A DNA stretch of 64,000 nucleotides from the NCBI RefSeq assembly GCF_021130785.1, contig NW_025777463.1:1-64000 (forward strand). Direction: 5' to 3'. Both the position numbers and the translations under genes were made by a program. This DNA is from Homalodisca vitripennis (taxonomy: Eukaryota > Arthropoda > Insecta > Hemiptera > Cicadellidae). Below the pieces are notes generated by a model that ran no database searches, was not told the origin of the DNA, and saw nothing but the letters and a program-made list of their open reading frames with translations. Positions 49,833 to 61,890 of the stretch are shown one piece after another (the stretch's first letter is position 1; every line of letters begins with the position of its first letter).

Positions 49833-49848
49833 GGGTCAAAAACGACCC
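49833..49848. repeat. Internal palindrome, copy 3
   Basis: GGGTCAAAAACGACCC, directly next to the right terminal repeat. Confidence 0.75.
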
Positions 49849-49864
49849 TTTGGGCTTTAATGGG
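49849..49864. repeat. piggyBac right terminal inverted repeat
   Basis: TTTGGGCTTTAATGGG, the inverted match of 48073-48088. Confidence 0.95.
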
Positions 49865-49868
49865 TTAA
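49865..49868. repeat. piggyBac target site TTAA, right
   Basis: TTAA directly after GGG; pairs with 48069-48072. Confidence 0.93.
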
Positions 49869-50124
49869 AAATGAAATTCTCAGCTCAGTAAGTAATATGT
49901 TTTATTTTAACATTTTTTACTATAATGTGTTGTAATGAGTAAAATATTCTGGTTAAAAATAGTTTAAAATAAAACTTATTTACTTATGCCAAATCCTTTT
50001 TATTTACTGCAGATAAAATGAAAAATCGGTAAGGATATAATATAGTTTCGGAATGACACGTTGATATTTAATTTTATTAGTTCAATTATTCATACATTTC
50101 TTTTTCTAATATATTATACATATA

Positions 50125-50126
<2 letters not shown>

Positions 50127-50155
<29 letters not shown>
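50127..50155. repeat. (GT)n microsatellite
   Basis: About 29 bases of GT dinucleotides. Confidence 0.93.
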
Positions 50156-50157
<2 letters not shown>

Positions 50158-50949
50158 AATAATAATAAATCACGTATAGTCCGTTTCACCTAATGTTTAG
50201 AGTGAAACTCCGGCTACCACAACTGTGACGTAGTTGCAGGCCGGTTCACAATTTACAGTTGCGCAAACACAACTGAGTGAGCCTCTCTCTATTAGTTTTT
50301 GGTCACTAAACGTTCATCGCTGATATTATCAGTATATCACCTGTAATACGCCCCTGAATAAACAGTTTCGGCAAAATGTAAAGTTAAAAGAGGCTGCAAC
50401 GCTGTGCTGAAATTCCGGGAATTCACGCATTGTACATGGAATCTTTCTGGTTTGTCGATATAAAAACATGATGCTATCCTCACTGTGGGCCAGGCATCAC
50501 TACTAACTCTCGATCAATTGATATTATGTAAACATAATATGTTCATTTGGACTGAAATATTATAGATTGTGTGGATTAAGATGAGTCCATTTACTTCATA
50601 AACTGTTATATAAATTTTAAATATGGACAAAAATTACATACATTTGAATCACTAATATGTAATTATATGGATTTATTAAAAGATATGTTGTCACTCTTAG
50701 ATAGTAATAAACAAGCTAATAATTGTAGCTGTTTTATTAAATTGGTAAATGTAATAACGGAGGCGTTAAATTACTTCTTAACTAAAATAAATGGCGAAGA
50801 TAATGCATTAATTAAATTAAATTTTATTTAAAGAAAAAATAATTGTTGATTATTTAGAAATTATTGAACCGATCTCGTGAGTAATGCAGATTACTCTAAG
50901 CAAATTAGGGACAGAACAGCTGAATCAGATGTCTGCATATCGTTGGAAA
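50156..50949. other. No gene seen
   Basis: The part at 50180-50500 is less AT-rich (for example CGGCTACCACAACTGTGACG) but has no recognisable frame or element. Confidence 0.45.
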
Positions 50950-51350
50950 ATCAGATGTCTCCATACTTTTGAATTTAGAGCCACCTATACTATTAAGGAG
51001 ATATGTTATGTTTACCCAGAATCTATCCAGTGTAATAGAAATGAGAAGGTATTATTATTGTCTAATCAAGTACACATTTGCATTAAATGGAACCCTCCCT
51101 ACCATTGCTTCGTTACAGTTGTGTTGTCTTTATCTACCACACAGATTGGACTACTGGCACACAAAAAACCTCATTTATTGTCTAATTGTGGTCAAAATAT
51201 TCACACAAGGGTATAAGTACTAAAAAGACACTAAGTTTCTCAGTAGAAATGTTTGCTCAGTTAAAGACACAGTTCGGGTGAGGTATACATTCTAATGCCG
51301 CTTCGTGTGTTGGTTGAAGCAGGGTTTGTAGTACCCACAAAACATTGACA
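50950..51350. repeat. Dispersed repeat family A, copy 3 (diverged)
   Basis: Aligns with 120-535 and 2820-3150. Matching blocks are TTTACCCAGAA(T/G), GACACT..GTTTCTCAGTAGAA against GACACTGGATTACTCAATAG, CTTCGTGTG, and GTAGTACCCACAAAAC against GTAGCACCGACAGAAC. The plus strand is open for 110 codons (50884-51216). Its translation LHTFEFR...YPESI loosely matches LHSFEIK...YPEAI in copy 1, which may reflect a coding origin, but no domain is recognisable. Confidence 0.5.
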
Positions 51351-52329
51351 CTCTGTCGGTAAGAAATAAGTACAAAAGAGGAAAATTATGTATAATATAT
51401 TATGAAGTAAATTAAATTTTCATTTACATTTTTGAAAGTCAGTTTAAATTAATATGTAAAAGAGTTGATTATAAATTAAATATTCCACAAATTTTTCGTT
51501 TAAATTTTTTATTGACGATGGGAGGTTTAACTGGATTGTAGGATTTTTTTAATCATTACATAGTTTAAAAGGTATAACACAACATTTCGAGAGTAGGAAT
51601 CTATCCTCTTAGTCAGGTGGGGAAGGATATTTATTTTTGTATGTTCTAATATCTAATAATATGAGAATAGCTATCCTGACTAAAAAAATATTCATAAATA
51701 TATGCTGATTACATTAAAAAATATTATACAATATTTTTTAAATCTATACATCGTAATGAATATAACATTAACAAAGTAAGTTTACTTCAACTACGAGTTT
51801 GGTAACAGACTTCGCTAGTGTATAGCTTATCTGATTATACAGATGAATAGACAGAAACAATATTATACAGAAATAATCTGTTCACATCCTAAGACAGGCA
51901 AAAAAGGAATTGAGTCAGTCTTCTGAGCGGTTTATCTCAATACCAAAATATGGGTGGGCCTCATCCTTCATGTATCCTATTCTGGTTTACGTATAAGTGT
52001 TGTTTTATGCATATTTAAAGATTTACAGATTAAATCTCTCTCGATGTGTCTTGCCACATGATACAATTAGATACTTGGTTAGTACTTGTAAATTACTTTT
52101 CAAACCAATGATAAAATTTAAAAAATCTGGTGATGTAGGCTGGCTTTCTTTAACGCAATAGGGTTTTAAAATAAAATTTTTCAATTGACTTTAAAATTTA
52201 ATTACTATTATATTATGTATTTCATCTGAGATAGAATTTTCACATTTTAAGTTCTTTTATGATTGTACTAATTTTTTTAGGAATAACGTCTGTCTCTTAT
52301 TCTCTCTATGTTATCATTGTTACCTGTAA
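51351..52329. other. AT-rich DNA, no gene seen
   Basis: No supported feature. Confidence 0.5.
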
Positions 52330-52530
52330 GATCTATCCAAAAATATCCACAAACGATCAGCCAACACCCACAGAGTTGAATGCCATATCATCAAATTCAG
52401 TATTGCGTGTATTAAAAATAAAGATGTATGCAAAATTTCCAGTCTATACTTCAGTTTTTTTGTAGATATCATGCAGACAAACGTACATACAGAAATACCG
52501 AGATGGCATTTTTCAAGCCCATTAACGCTC
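52330..52530 (+). repeat. Dispersed repeat family F, copy 1
   Basis: Related to the complement of 63295-63490. Shared wording includes AAGATGTATGCAAAATTTCC against AAGATGTATGCAATATTCCA and ATATCATG...CAGACA..CAGAAA. It resembles a common arthropod repeat with imperfect AGACAGA words. It is not a gene. Confidence 0.45.
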
Positions 52531-52633
52531 AGCTGGCATGTAATGTACAACTGGCAAGTACCAACCATAAACTAAAGAATTCATAAAAGAAATATTATTT
52601 AATAATAAATGTACCAGTTCACTACATTCAGAT

Positions 52634-53110
52634 AACTTGTAAATTTCATTAGAGTTAGTATGAAAGACGTACAAGTTCTCTGTATAACTAATATAATTAA
52701 CTTAGGTGACTACAGTACATATAACGTAATTAAATTTCTCCTACTTGTCTCATCAATTCCCTGTCAACGGAACCACGTGATAGTGTGTTAATGATTGTTA
52801 GATACGAGATTCCGTCTGTGTAAATTAATACAAGTTAATCTTACTGACAGCTAAGTTTAGATAATGCATCTAAGTTTACTCCAACTGTCCCCTTCATCTG
52901 CTGTGAAGTACGCTAAGTGATAGCATGCAATGATTGTTAGTTATGAGATCTTGCCACAATCATTAATTCTCTAAGTTACTATTGCTGACAGCCGTACATA
53001 TGGTGTAACTAAATATTCTCATACTTGTCTTTACTAACAGTTGTAAAGGGAACCCAATGTCATTGTTACAATTGGAACGTAAAAGAGATTTACTCGTGCA
53101 TATCTGTCTG
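52634..53110. repeat. Tandem repeat, period about 139 bp, diverged
   Basis: Units begin near 52734, 52874 and 53013, with the end of a preceding unit before 52734. Shared positions are CTACTTGTC/CAACTGTCC/ATACTTGTC, AATGATTGTTAG (twice), and ACTGACAGC...CATCTAA against GCTGACAGC...TAACTAA. About three units are recognisable, each much altered. Confidence 0.55.
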
Positions 53111-54665
53111 TGTTTACTTTTAATATCTATTAAGTTTTAATAATTTTTAAATAGCCATAATACCATCTCCAGTATGTTTATATAAACAAAACAGAGCTTA
53201 GATCCTTGCTTCTATTATAATGTATAGACTAAGTGTGGCAGTCACAACGCCCTTAATGAGAATTCTAAAACGTCCATGAGGCTGTTAAGTGGTGACACAA
53301 TGCAAGGACTGCTGAACTGGAGGATTAGCTTGCAGTTCTTTGTAGACAGAACCTACAATATTTATGAATGGAAAGCTGTTGAGATTTGGGCGAGTTGGAA
53401 TAAAACAGAAATCACTTACAAAAAATACACAAATGCGATTGTACTTTTGTAATACGAGTTAATTAAATCATTTGAGTTTAAATTATCAAAAAAGATGGGT
53501 ACAATTGCAGAATCGCTACTTAATAATACTTTTTGAAAAATCTTTCGTCTTATTTAGAGTAATAGATGTAAGTATTGAAGATTCCGTTTGCAAGAAAAAT
53601 AAAGCAATATTAATCTAGAAAACTATAACTTTTTAGTGCGTCCTTGCGCAGTTTTAAATTTTACTCCTGTTTCATACTTTTAACCAACAATTACCTGATA
53701 TTTGTATGACCTGTTCTAAGTGATAATACGTTATAATAATCTGTATATATTAATGGGCTGTAAATTAAATAGTATTTAAATCATAGCTTGCTATGTTTTG
53801 TTAGTTTTTTGAAAAGAGGAGATTCGAATCATATTAATAGATAACCATTGTTGAGTAATTAAATACATATCTATAAACTTAGACCATATGAGTTGGTATA
53901 TTTCTACTAATACGACTTATATAGATTTTAATAATCCATTTTAATAACTGCACGTTAGCTAAGGGGCTTTAAAATTCTCTCTCTACATATCTGCAAGATA
54001 TTGTGAAAAAGAACTCACCCGTAAACTTTAAACTTTGATTTGACGTCGGTTCATATTTATTTATTGGATGCGTTAGGGGATAGTTTTACAGTAGTCTTAT
54101 AGATAATGATGGAAACGAATATAACAAATTAAATAAAATTGTAAACATTCTGAATACAATTATATCATATTTTAATACGTTAATCAATTATGTATTGTTT
54201 AAAAATAAAACACAATGCACAAAATATATTGAATTTCAGCACTTTTGCGTTGCAGTACGCTCTCTATTTCACTGGACCGTTTATCATTTTTACTCTGCTA
54301 TGACATTATTTAAAGGAAAAAGTATTTGAATGTATCCAGTTGCAATATATCCTGAAAAATATTTTGTCTGTAATTGCGTGATAGCGTGATTTCTACATAG
54401 ACTAGAACGTATGAATTATTAAATAAAAATATCGACTTGATCTTGTTATATATGTTTTAATATTTATTATGGTACAAATAACTGTTACCAAATGTTTAAT
54501 GTATGTTCACCATTGGTATACAATATACATTACTCATAGGTAACTTCTAATTTTTCCATAAATGAAGTATAATCTACTCGGAGTATCCTGAACTACTAAC
54601 TTCATACTGTCCAGTAGTACTAAAGCTCGAGCACAAACTATATGGACATTGAACAAACAAACAAC
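53111..54665. other. AT-rich DNA, no gene seen
   Basis: No supported feature. Confidence 0.5.
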
Positions 54666-54760
54666 AAAATACACAAACAGTCGTTAAAATACACAGTCGT
54701 CAAAATACACAAGCAGATGTGAAAATACACAAACCAACATCAAATCACACAACACACATG
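54666..54760. repeat. Minisatellite, about 20-bp unit
   Basis: Five imperfect units beginning AAAATACACA (54666, 54686, 54702, 54722, and a weaker one at 54742), followed by variants of AACAGTCGT. Confidence 0.75.
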
Positions 54761-55606
54761 TCTAATCTATCTAACCAACAAGTAATGTTTTGTTAATATA
54801 ATTTAATAAAGTGCTTTCAAATTATTAGTTTACATACATGTTTTTATTTTATTAACATTATAATACATTTTGCTAAGACCTTTTAATTAGAAAACATACT
54901 GGTTTAAAACAAAAAACAATCAATAAATTAAACTAATAATATGTTGAAATATTAAAACTATTTTGCGGGTTCATGATGCATTGCTATAAAAAAATTAAGC
55001 AACATTTTTTTACAAATGAAATGTTTGTTCACAGTAAAGTAGAAATATTTAAAACAATAATTTTTCTATTAAGAATATAACTTTTCTATTTCTAAATAGA
55101 CGCTTTAGTTTTCGATATGGTTTATTTCAAAATTTTTTGGAAGCGTCTACAAATCTTAAATTTAGTATATTTAACATCATATAATATGCACCATTTATAC
55201 GCGAACTCATTATAATACCTTTGTAGCAGATCAATTAAAGCATAAAATTACAACGCAGAATTATTTAATACACCTCCTTTGTTTTCAGAAACAAACGGTT
55301 TCTCAGATTTAATTATATTAAAGTTATAATTAATTCCTGTCAAACCATAATTATACACGTTTACAAAGTGGTTTTTACTATGGTATATTATTGTTAATTG
55401 TTTAAACTTTATAAGTTCATTGCCCGGAAATACACATACTTTGAATAAATAATACATTATTTGTTACGATAGAAATGAATTACGATGCATCGGAAGATTA
55501 AATGTAAATATTGGCAAGGATACTAGTAAGGATAAGAATAAATTTTTAATAATTTTTCTGGTTAAATAAATTTAAATAAATAAACTGTATAATATCAAAA
55601 CTAAAC
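54761..55606. other. AT-rich DNA, no gene seen
   Basis: The minus frame at 55248-55457 is unassigned and probably chance. Confidence 0.5.
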
Positions 55607-55611
55607 AGTCA

Positions 55612-56085
55612 TTATTCCCAAATTCTAATGGAAAGTACGTTTAAATATACACATGAATATGATCAATCTCCTGTTATAGAGTCGTTATTCCCAAATTCTA
55701 ATGTAAGGTACGTTTTAAAATACAGACATGAACATGGTCAGACTCCTGATACAGAGTTATTATTCCTAAATTCTAATGTTATGTACATTTATAATATATA
55801 CATGAGTATGATCAGACTCCTGATACAGAGTTGTTATTCCCAAATTCTAATATAAAGTACGTTTAAATATTGACAGGAATATGATAAATCTCCTGAGACA
55901 GAGTCATTATTCCCAAATTCTAATGTAATGTACGTGGTGAAATACAGGAATGAATATGATCAGTCTCCTGATACAGATTCGTTATTCCCACATTCTAATG
56001 TTATGTACGTTTTTAATATAGATATGAATATGACCAGACTCCTGATACAGAGTCTTATTCCCAAACTCTAATGTAATATACGTTT
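55612..56085. repeat. Minisatellite, 73-75-bp unit, about 6.4 copies
   Basis: TTATTCCCAAATTCTAATG, with small changes, starts each unit at 55612, 55685, 55760, 55834, 55907, 55982 and 56055. Units also share GAATATGATCAG(A/T)CTCCTGATACAGAG. Some neighbouring units are 75 bp and keep one reading frame (pattern LFPNSNV.YV...Y..E..QSPDTE); others are 73 or 74 and break it. Confidence 0.93.
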
Positions 56086-59000
56086 ATTAGGGGTTGTACC
56101 GAATTATAAACCTAAAGCTTTGGATTAAAAGATTACTATTCCAACCTATTTACGATTAATAACTTTTGTTTGATCAGGAGTGCTGAGGGGAACTTCCCTA
56201 ACCCAACTTGGTCAGATGTTTGACCAACTTCTTCTATGATGCTCAATACAGTTACGTTTTACAGAGCTGGTTAACGAACAAATATGATATTGGCAATATA
56301 TTTTATCAACTAATTCAATATTTATAGTTGAGATTATCATTCAAGGGGCTGGAAAATTTGGTCTCTTAGTGTCTGTTTTTCTATGCGCACGATATCTCTA
56401 GAACGAAGTAACTTATAGACTTGGTATTCAGTATGAAACTCAATTCTGCAAAGCCAATATCGAGTTCAAGGATTTAGCTGATCATTATTTAGCAATTGGT
56501 TCGACCTTCGGATGACTAAGATGGCCAAGAGAAAATCACAGGATAAACAAACTGGGGAGATAATAAGTTGAGTACAGTCATAAAGTCAGACATACAAACA
56601 CGTAACACGAGGTTGCATTGTTAATAGAACAATCTAAGACGGTATACATTTATTACGTATTGTGAACCTTTAGTACTATGAGTATCAGTTTATTGTATGC
56701 ATTGACATGGTATATTTCGATATAGTGCATCTGTCACAAATGAATTTGTTTGAGTGTTATGCAACAATTTTACTTAGGTTTTTATGATAAACTAAGATAG
56801 GCATGATAAATTCGTATAGTAGTCAAATATATAATAAACAAATTGTGAAACAAACTAGAGTAAGTTCATAATGTCGGGAATAGAAACATAGGTCTTATTA
56901 CTTATTTCAGCAAACAATGATTGCATTCGCCTGGTACCACACCGAGGAATCCTACACCCCGGAGCAGAAAAGATGATAGTTTGGGTCCAGCCAATTTTGG
57001 CGTGATCCGTTGTCGCTATTGCCATATCGCCTAAAGAAAAAGGTAACAGGTGTTTTATAATATATATAATTCGGAATATATTACTACGGCAAAAGCATAT
57101 TTAACAAAATACCGACTTATATTTAATTCAATTTTTAATGGTTTTTGTCATATACAGTTTTTTTTTTCACCAAGAGTGTATGTGAAAATTGTATTTAAGT
57201 AGGCTTACGTACTTTCAGAAAATTTTCGCTACTAAACTGCGCTACTCTAAACGTTTTTTCTTACAATTCGTTCATAAATGGGGTGGAATCAGTTTAAATT
57301 TCTTTTTATATTTGCGTTGTATATATTACAGAGCAAGAATTTATGTTCAATCTTGACATTGAAGTGATAATTACATTCAATAGATATAGTTTTATGAAGT
57401 TTATGAGATCTAATCTGTCAACGCACTCCACCTATGACTTTATACGGTATTAAATTTCAATAGTTAAAAAATATTACCCTCACTATCAAGATAGTACCCT
57501 TATTTATACTATCCTTTATGTTTTTTTAACAGTAGTGATGAATAATTTTGGAATATTTTACATTGGTATAAGAGATATAAAAGTAAAAGAGTTATCAACC
57601 TGGATATATATTTCATCTAACAAGTTACATGATAAAAATTGAAAGGTAATGCACTGTTATGTACATCCTCTACAGAGATCTAAGCTCAGGAATATACTAT
57701 GTAACTCCGACATGCCGTTTTCCTTGTCTGCCATGCAACCAACCACTAAATTTTATTTACAAAAACAAAACCAAAAATACAATTTCTCATAACGCATAAA
57801 AATATCTAAATTACTTTTTATATCAACTAGTGCTCATATAATTTTTTACGAAGAGTATATCTGTGACATTTTAGACCTCCAATTACCCAACACTGACTAT
57901 CTTAAATTAATTTTTCATCTGTAACTATACCATTTCCATAACAGTTCTAAGTTTAAAATATAATATGCACTACAGTTATCTCAAAATTCGATTTAATTTT
58001 AGATTATTCCAAATTTAAGGGCAAATAATATAATATATAATATTTGTGGCGCGTTTACCATTATTAGTCATGTGTTTATTAAACTTCAAGTCACATATTT
58101 TTCGTTACATTATGTATTATTTTGTAATGATTACCTTATAAAATAATAATATTCCGCCATTAAAGTATTAATAAAATGAAATAAACATTCGCGATACCAA
58201 ATGTAAAAAAAAAGCATGCGGTATCACACCGTAAAGTATATTATATTAAATTATTATTGTAAACAGTTTAAAAATCCTCTGTTACCTTACAATAATGAGT
58301 TTTTGAAATAAATAATTTTAAAGGGTTAAACTCTTAACAAAGGAATGCTTTTCTTGGGTAATTCAGTAATAAAGTATTCTTGGCAATATGTGTGTGCCTC
58401 TCGTAGAGTTGAGTTCTTGTAACAGCGTGTTGTTGTGTAAAATACACGTACGTAACCCAAATTCCTTTTTGAGACTTTTTAATAACATTTTCATTTACGT
58501 TTATAATTATGTATATATATTAATATAAGCTATAATGTGAAGAATGTTTTAATATGAGAATTTTACAGACTCCGCGTGAAATCTCGTGATAATTGTTGTT
58601 ACGCTGTAGCTGGATGTTTTACTTAATGCGTATGATAAATCACACATTTTAACAATTATTTCTTCAAGCTGAAGTCAAAAATCAACAAATATACACAGTG
58701 AATAACTGGACACAATATCAACATAGCTAGAACATATACAACACTTTTGTTAATGTTGACACCATCCGTGAGTAGCGTTGAGTATAGACACATGTTGTAA
58801 ATTTAAAAAAACAATATAATTTAAATATAACCACAATTTTTAACTTACACAAACTATGAAACGTGAGGTAAAGTGCATGGAATTACAACAATATGGTTTA
58901 ATCGAGCAAAAGATCGGTAACAAAGATGTTTTACTGTTACATGTTTTTATGAAAACAAAAATTATTTTATTAGAATGAGTTTAGAACATTATTACAAAAA

Positions 59001-59189
59001 ACAATATTTCAAGTTACTTATGATATTAAATAACTATGATATTAAAGTGTTACAATCAAAAAAAGGAATAACACAGAAAACAATTTAAAAATATTTACCT
59101 ACTCACTTAATTTTTAAAAGAAAAATTAGATATAGAAATTCCTTCTGAATTATAAGTGGTTATCAGAAATAAAGACAATCATTGTTAAT
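56086..59189. other. Mostly AT-rich DNA, no gene seen
   Basis: A fragment at about 56360-56640 (GTGTCTGTTTTTCTATGCGC, then TCTCTAGAACGAAGTAAC) resembles a common arthropod interspersed repeat that I cannot name. The rest has no supported feature. Confidence 0.45.
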
Positions 59190-59365
59190 GGAAAAAGTTT
59201 AATAAATGTGACCTCTGGAGCAGAGATTTAGAGATACAAAAACAACAGTCTCGACAGTGAAAGACATCTCTAATTGCAGCGACTTCTTTTAACATCACAA
59301 TTTTTTTGCTTCTTATTGTGGCAACCAGAAAAGTTTTACCTGTAAAGAGCTTTTGATCTTGTGCT
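59190..59365. repeat. Dispersed repeat family B, copy 2
   Basis: Counterpart of 5697-5880, with GAGATTTAGAGA, CTCTAATTGCAG, GTGGCAACCAGAAAAG and TTTTACCTGTAA. Confidence 0.6.
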
Positions 59366-60699
59366 ATAATAAATCGAATTATTTATATTTGTGATGACAC
59401 ACTAGTGATATAATTTGAATTACATTTAATGTGCTAAATTGTATTGTTAAAGTAACTATATGTATATATATATATAACATAGAAATGGTTATTCCAGGTA
59501 AGTTTTAGATAATAAATTGTGTAACCTGTAAGTAATAATTTATATGTACGCTCTACACATTAACGATAAAAGCATTTTAAAGAAATCAAGATTTTACCGG
59601 TTTGTTTATATCGGTATCTTTCAGTGGTATAATAAACCAGAAACACTATGTTTGAGCATCTGCAATCTAATCTCTTCCCCGTATGATTAACTAAACGAAA
59701 ACTTATTAAAATGTACACGAAAGTTAACAAATCATACCAGAGCTTTGTCGTACGCCAGTGTTAAGAATCACAATATTAATCTTACTCTCAACTTAGTGCA
59801 CAATATCTATAAGTTGTGGATTTAATTAAACCACACACAAATTAAAAACTGAAACTTTTTACAATAAACTGAGCGAGTTTTTAATCACATTAATATTGTT
59901 TATACCCCATATACATTACAATAGAAGTTGAAGCCAAAAAAAAAAACCTTTTTATAGATGTGTTTTAATTGCAGTTTTGTTAAGTACAGCAAAATATTCA
60001 ATCCACCAATAGAAAACCAAAATCTATTTGAAGGTTATACTGTTTATAGTGAAATACACAAGAACAATATATCGGCCTACTCTTAGTTTAATTGAAGTTG
60101 AATTGGATTATAGACATGGATACCCTCAGTTAGTGGTAAATAAGTTCAAATGAAACAGAAGGATCACTTTCAAGTAAGAAACCCAGGATAAAAATATTTT
60201 GTTTTTGTAAATACCTAATATTTTAGGATTTTAGGGGAAAAAAATTAGAGACGTATGAAGAAAATACTAAATTATAACAGCTTTTAAAAAACACGATACT
60301 CTTAAAAACAAAGTATACATTATTCTATACATTTTGTAACGTATAACGAAAGAAAATCTCTGAAACCCTATTATCCTTTTAAACCGGTCCTCGCCAATAA
60401 AAAATAAACAAAGAGTATATTGTTAGTGTAATTATTAAGGTACCGACGTGAGTATTAAATTGAGTACAAAAGAAATAAATTTTTATCGAAATAGCCGGTA
60501 ACCAACTCAGACCATTTGGTTAATGTTTCATATACTGGCACCGTTTCAGATAATGCATTAAAGCTTTACTTTTCAATATTATACTGAATGTACATACATT
60601 TATAACTTAAATGTATTGTTTATTTTATTTATTATAGTACTGACAACAAGAATTCAAAAGAAAATCTTAAATAAAAAAAATGTCACATTTTTATGATTT
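59366..60699. other. AT-rich DNA, no gene seen
   Basis: No supported feature. It separates the family B and C copies, as 5881-8499 does at the other end. Confidence 0.5.
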
Positions 60700-61890
60700 T
60701 CATCCACACTTATTAGACTGAAACAATGTCCCCTTCGCCTGCTAGAGGATGTAAACGTTTAATTTTTTATGCGATTATGTGTCTACCTGCAGGAAATCTC
60801 GAGAATAGAAAAAGTTGCAGACTCGTAAATTTTGCATGAAGCCCCAACCAAGACTGTTGCGGATAACGTGCTGTGGCTTGCTCCTACCTTGTACTATACA
60901 ACAACAAAGGGGACCATTTTGCGGTGGTAGTAATATATGATGGATTTTGCAGATGGAATGTATTATTTACGATTTTTATTGTATTTCTTATGCCTTCTAT
61001 TCAATATGTAATAGCGTTCTTGACCACACACAAAATTACTGTGGATTACAGATGGTAAGTTTTTCCAGGGTATTTGTAGGGTCTTTTTTCGCCGCATAGC
61101 ATTATTACGTCCAAATTTTCCCACGTGTGTGAGTTAACAGGAGTCGGTGTTATCGCTCATTGTAAAATCACTTCATTGTTCTATTATTTTTCATCCTGAT
61201 ATTTGTTTCCGACTTGGTCGCAAATCATGTAAAAAAACTACTTCGAAAAATTTTTTTTTTTAATCTAAAGGTGATAGCTTATTAATTACATGACCCGTTA
61301 AGTCTCTTATTTTAAATGTTATTTGAACTACTTCATTACCTCAAATTAGGCCTAAAATATCTCCCAATTCATGAATTGACTTAGTTTGTGATAATTTGTA
61401 AACATATTTTTAAATTAGTATCAAGTTAGTCACTAAGTTGTAATATATAATGCTCAACCTAGTTATATTCATACTTTGCTAGTCTGCATTGGAATGCAGG
61501 TATAATAATTATATACTGCAAAACGTTCTGACTACGATGTTAAAGTAATATTTTATAATATCCTTAAGGGTTCTACAAGTCTTGTTATAAATTTGATTGA
61601 ATTAATATCAAAATTAACATAATGTTAATAAGTTTAGTTGCCATATACATAGTTTAAGATTATTTAAACTCACAAAGTTAGAAACATTTACGGCCTACAC
61701 AAAGATACTAGAAGATATTCTTTCTGCTTTCCACAAAGTACAATGTAAAGAGGGTGAAGTGAATTGTAATTCTCCGTAAACAGCTACCTTATTCACGATA
61801 GAGTGGCCGTGCCTTGGTCTGCACATACAATTGCTACTTTCATTTCCATTCACCTTTATACATTATAACTAAGTTTGATGACGTTAAGCT
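60700..61890. repeat. Dispersed repeat family C, copy 2
   Basis: Collinear with 8500-9690. The plus strand is open at 60873-61058; its SYLVLYNNKGDH loosely matches SYLALYSKERDH in the first copy, and a GTAAGT follows its end. These signs hint at coding ancestry, but the frame is closed just upstream and no domain is recognisable. Confidence 0.6.
61727..61870 (-). pseudogene. LINE RNase H-like tail relic
   Basis: The minus strand keeps CRPRHGHSIVNK, matching CRLRLGHPMVNK (9522-9690) and CRLRFVHPIVNK (13588-13821). Frame breaks lie on both sides. The reasoning for the family is as for those copies. Confidence 0.35.

Larger units (their letters stand above)
48073..49864 (-). mobile_element. Internally deleted piggyBac element
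   Basis: 1,792 bp with a perfect 16-bp terminal inverted repeat, CCCATTAAAGCCCAAA, at 48073-48088 and inverted at 49849-49864, flanked by TTAA on both sides. CCC...GGG ends with TTAA targets are the mark of piggyBac. A transposase remnant with two exons lies on the minus strand and lacks most of the DDE/D core. Three copies of a short palindrome occur inside. The intact ends mean a related full-length transposase could still mobilise it. Confidence 0.95.

Noticed and set aside
52634..56085. CRISPR-like arrays at the tandem repeats
   Set aside because: Units are contiguous and diverged with no distinct spacers, and the genome is eukaryotic.
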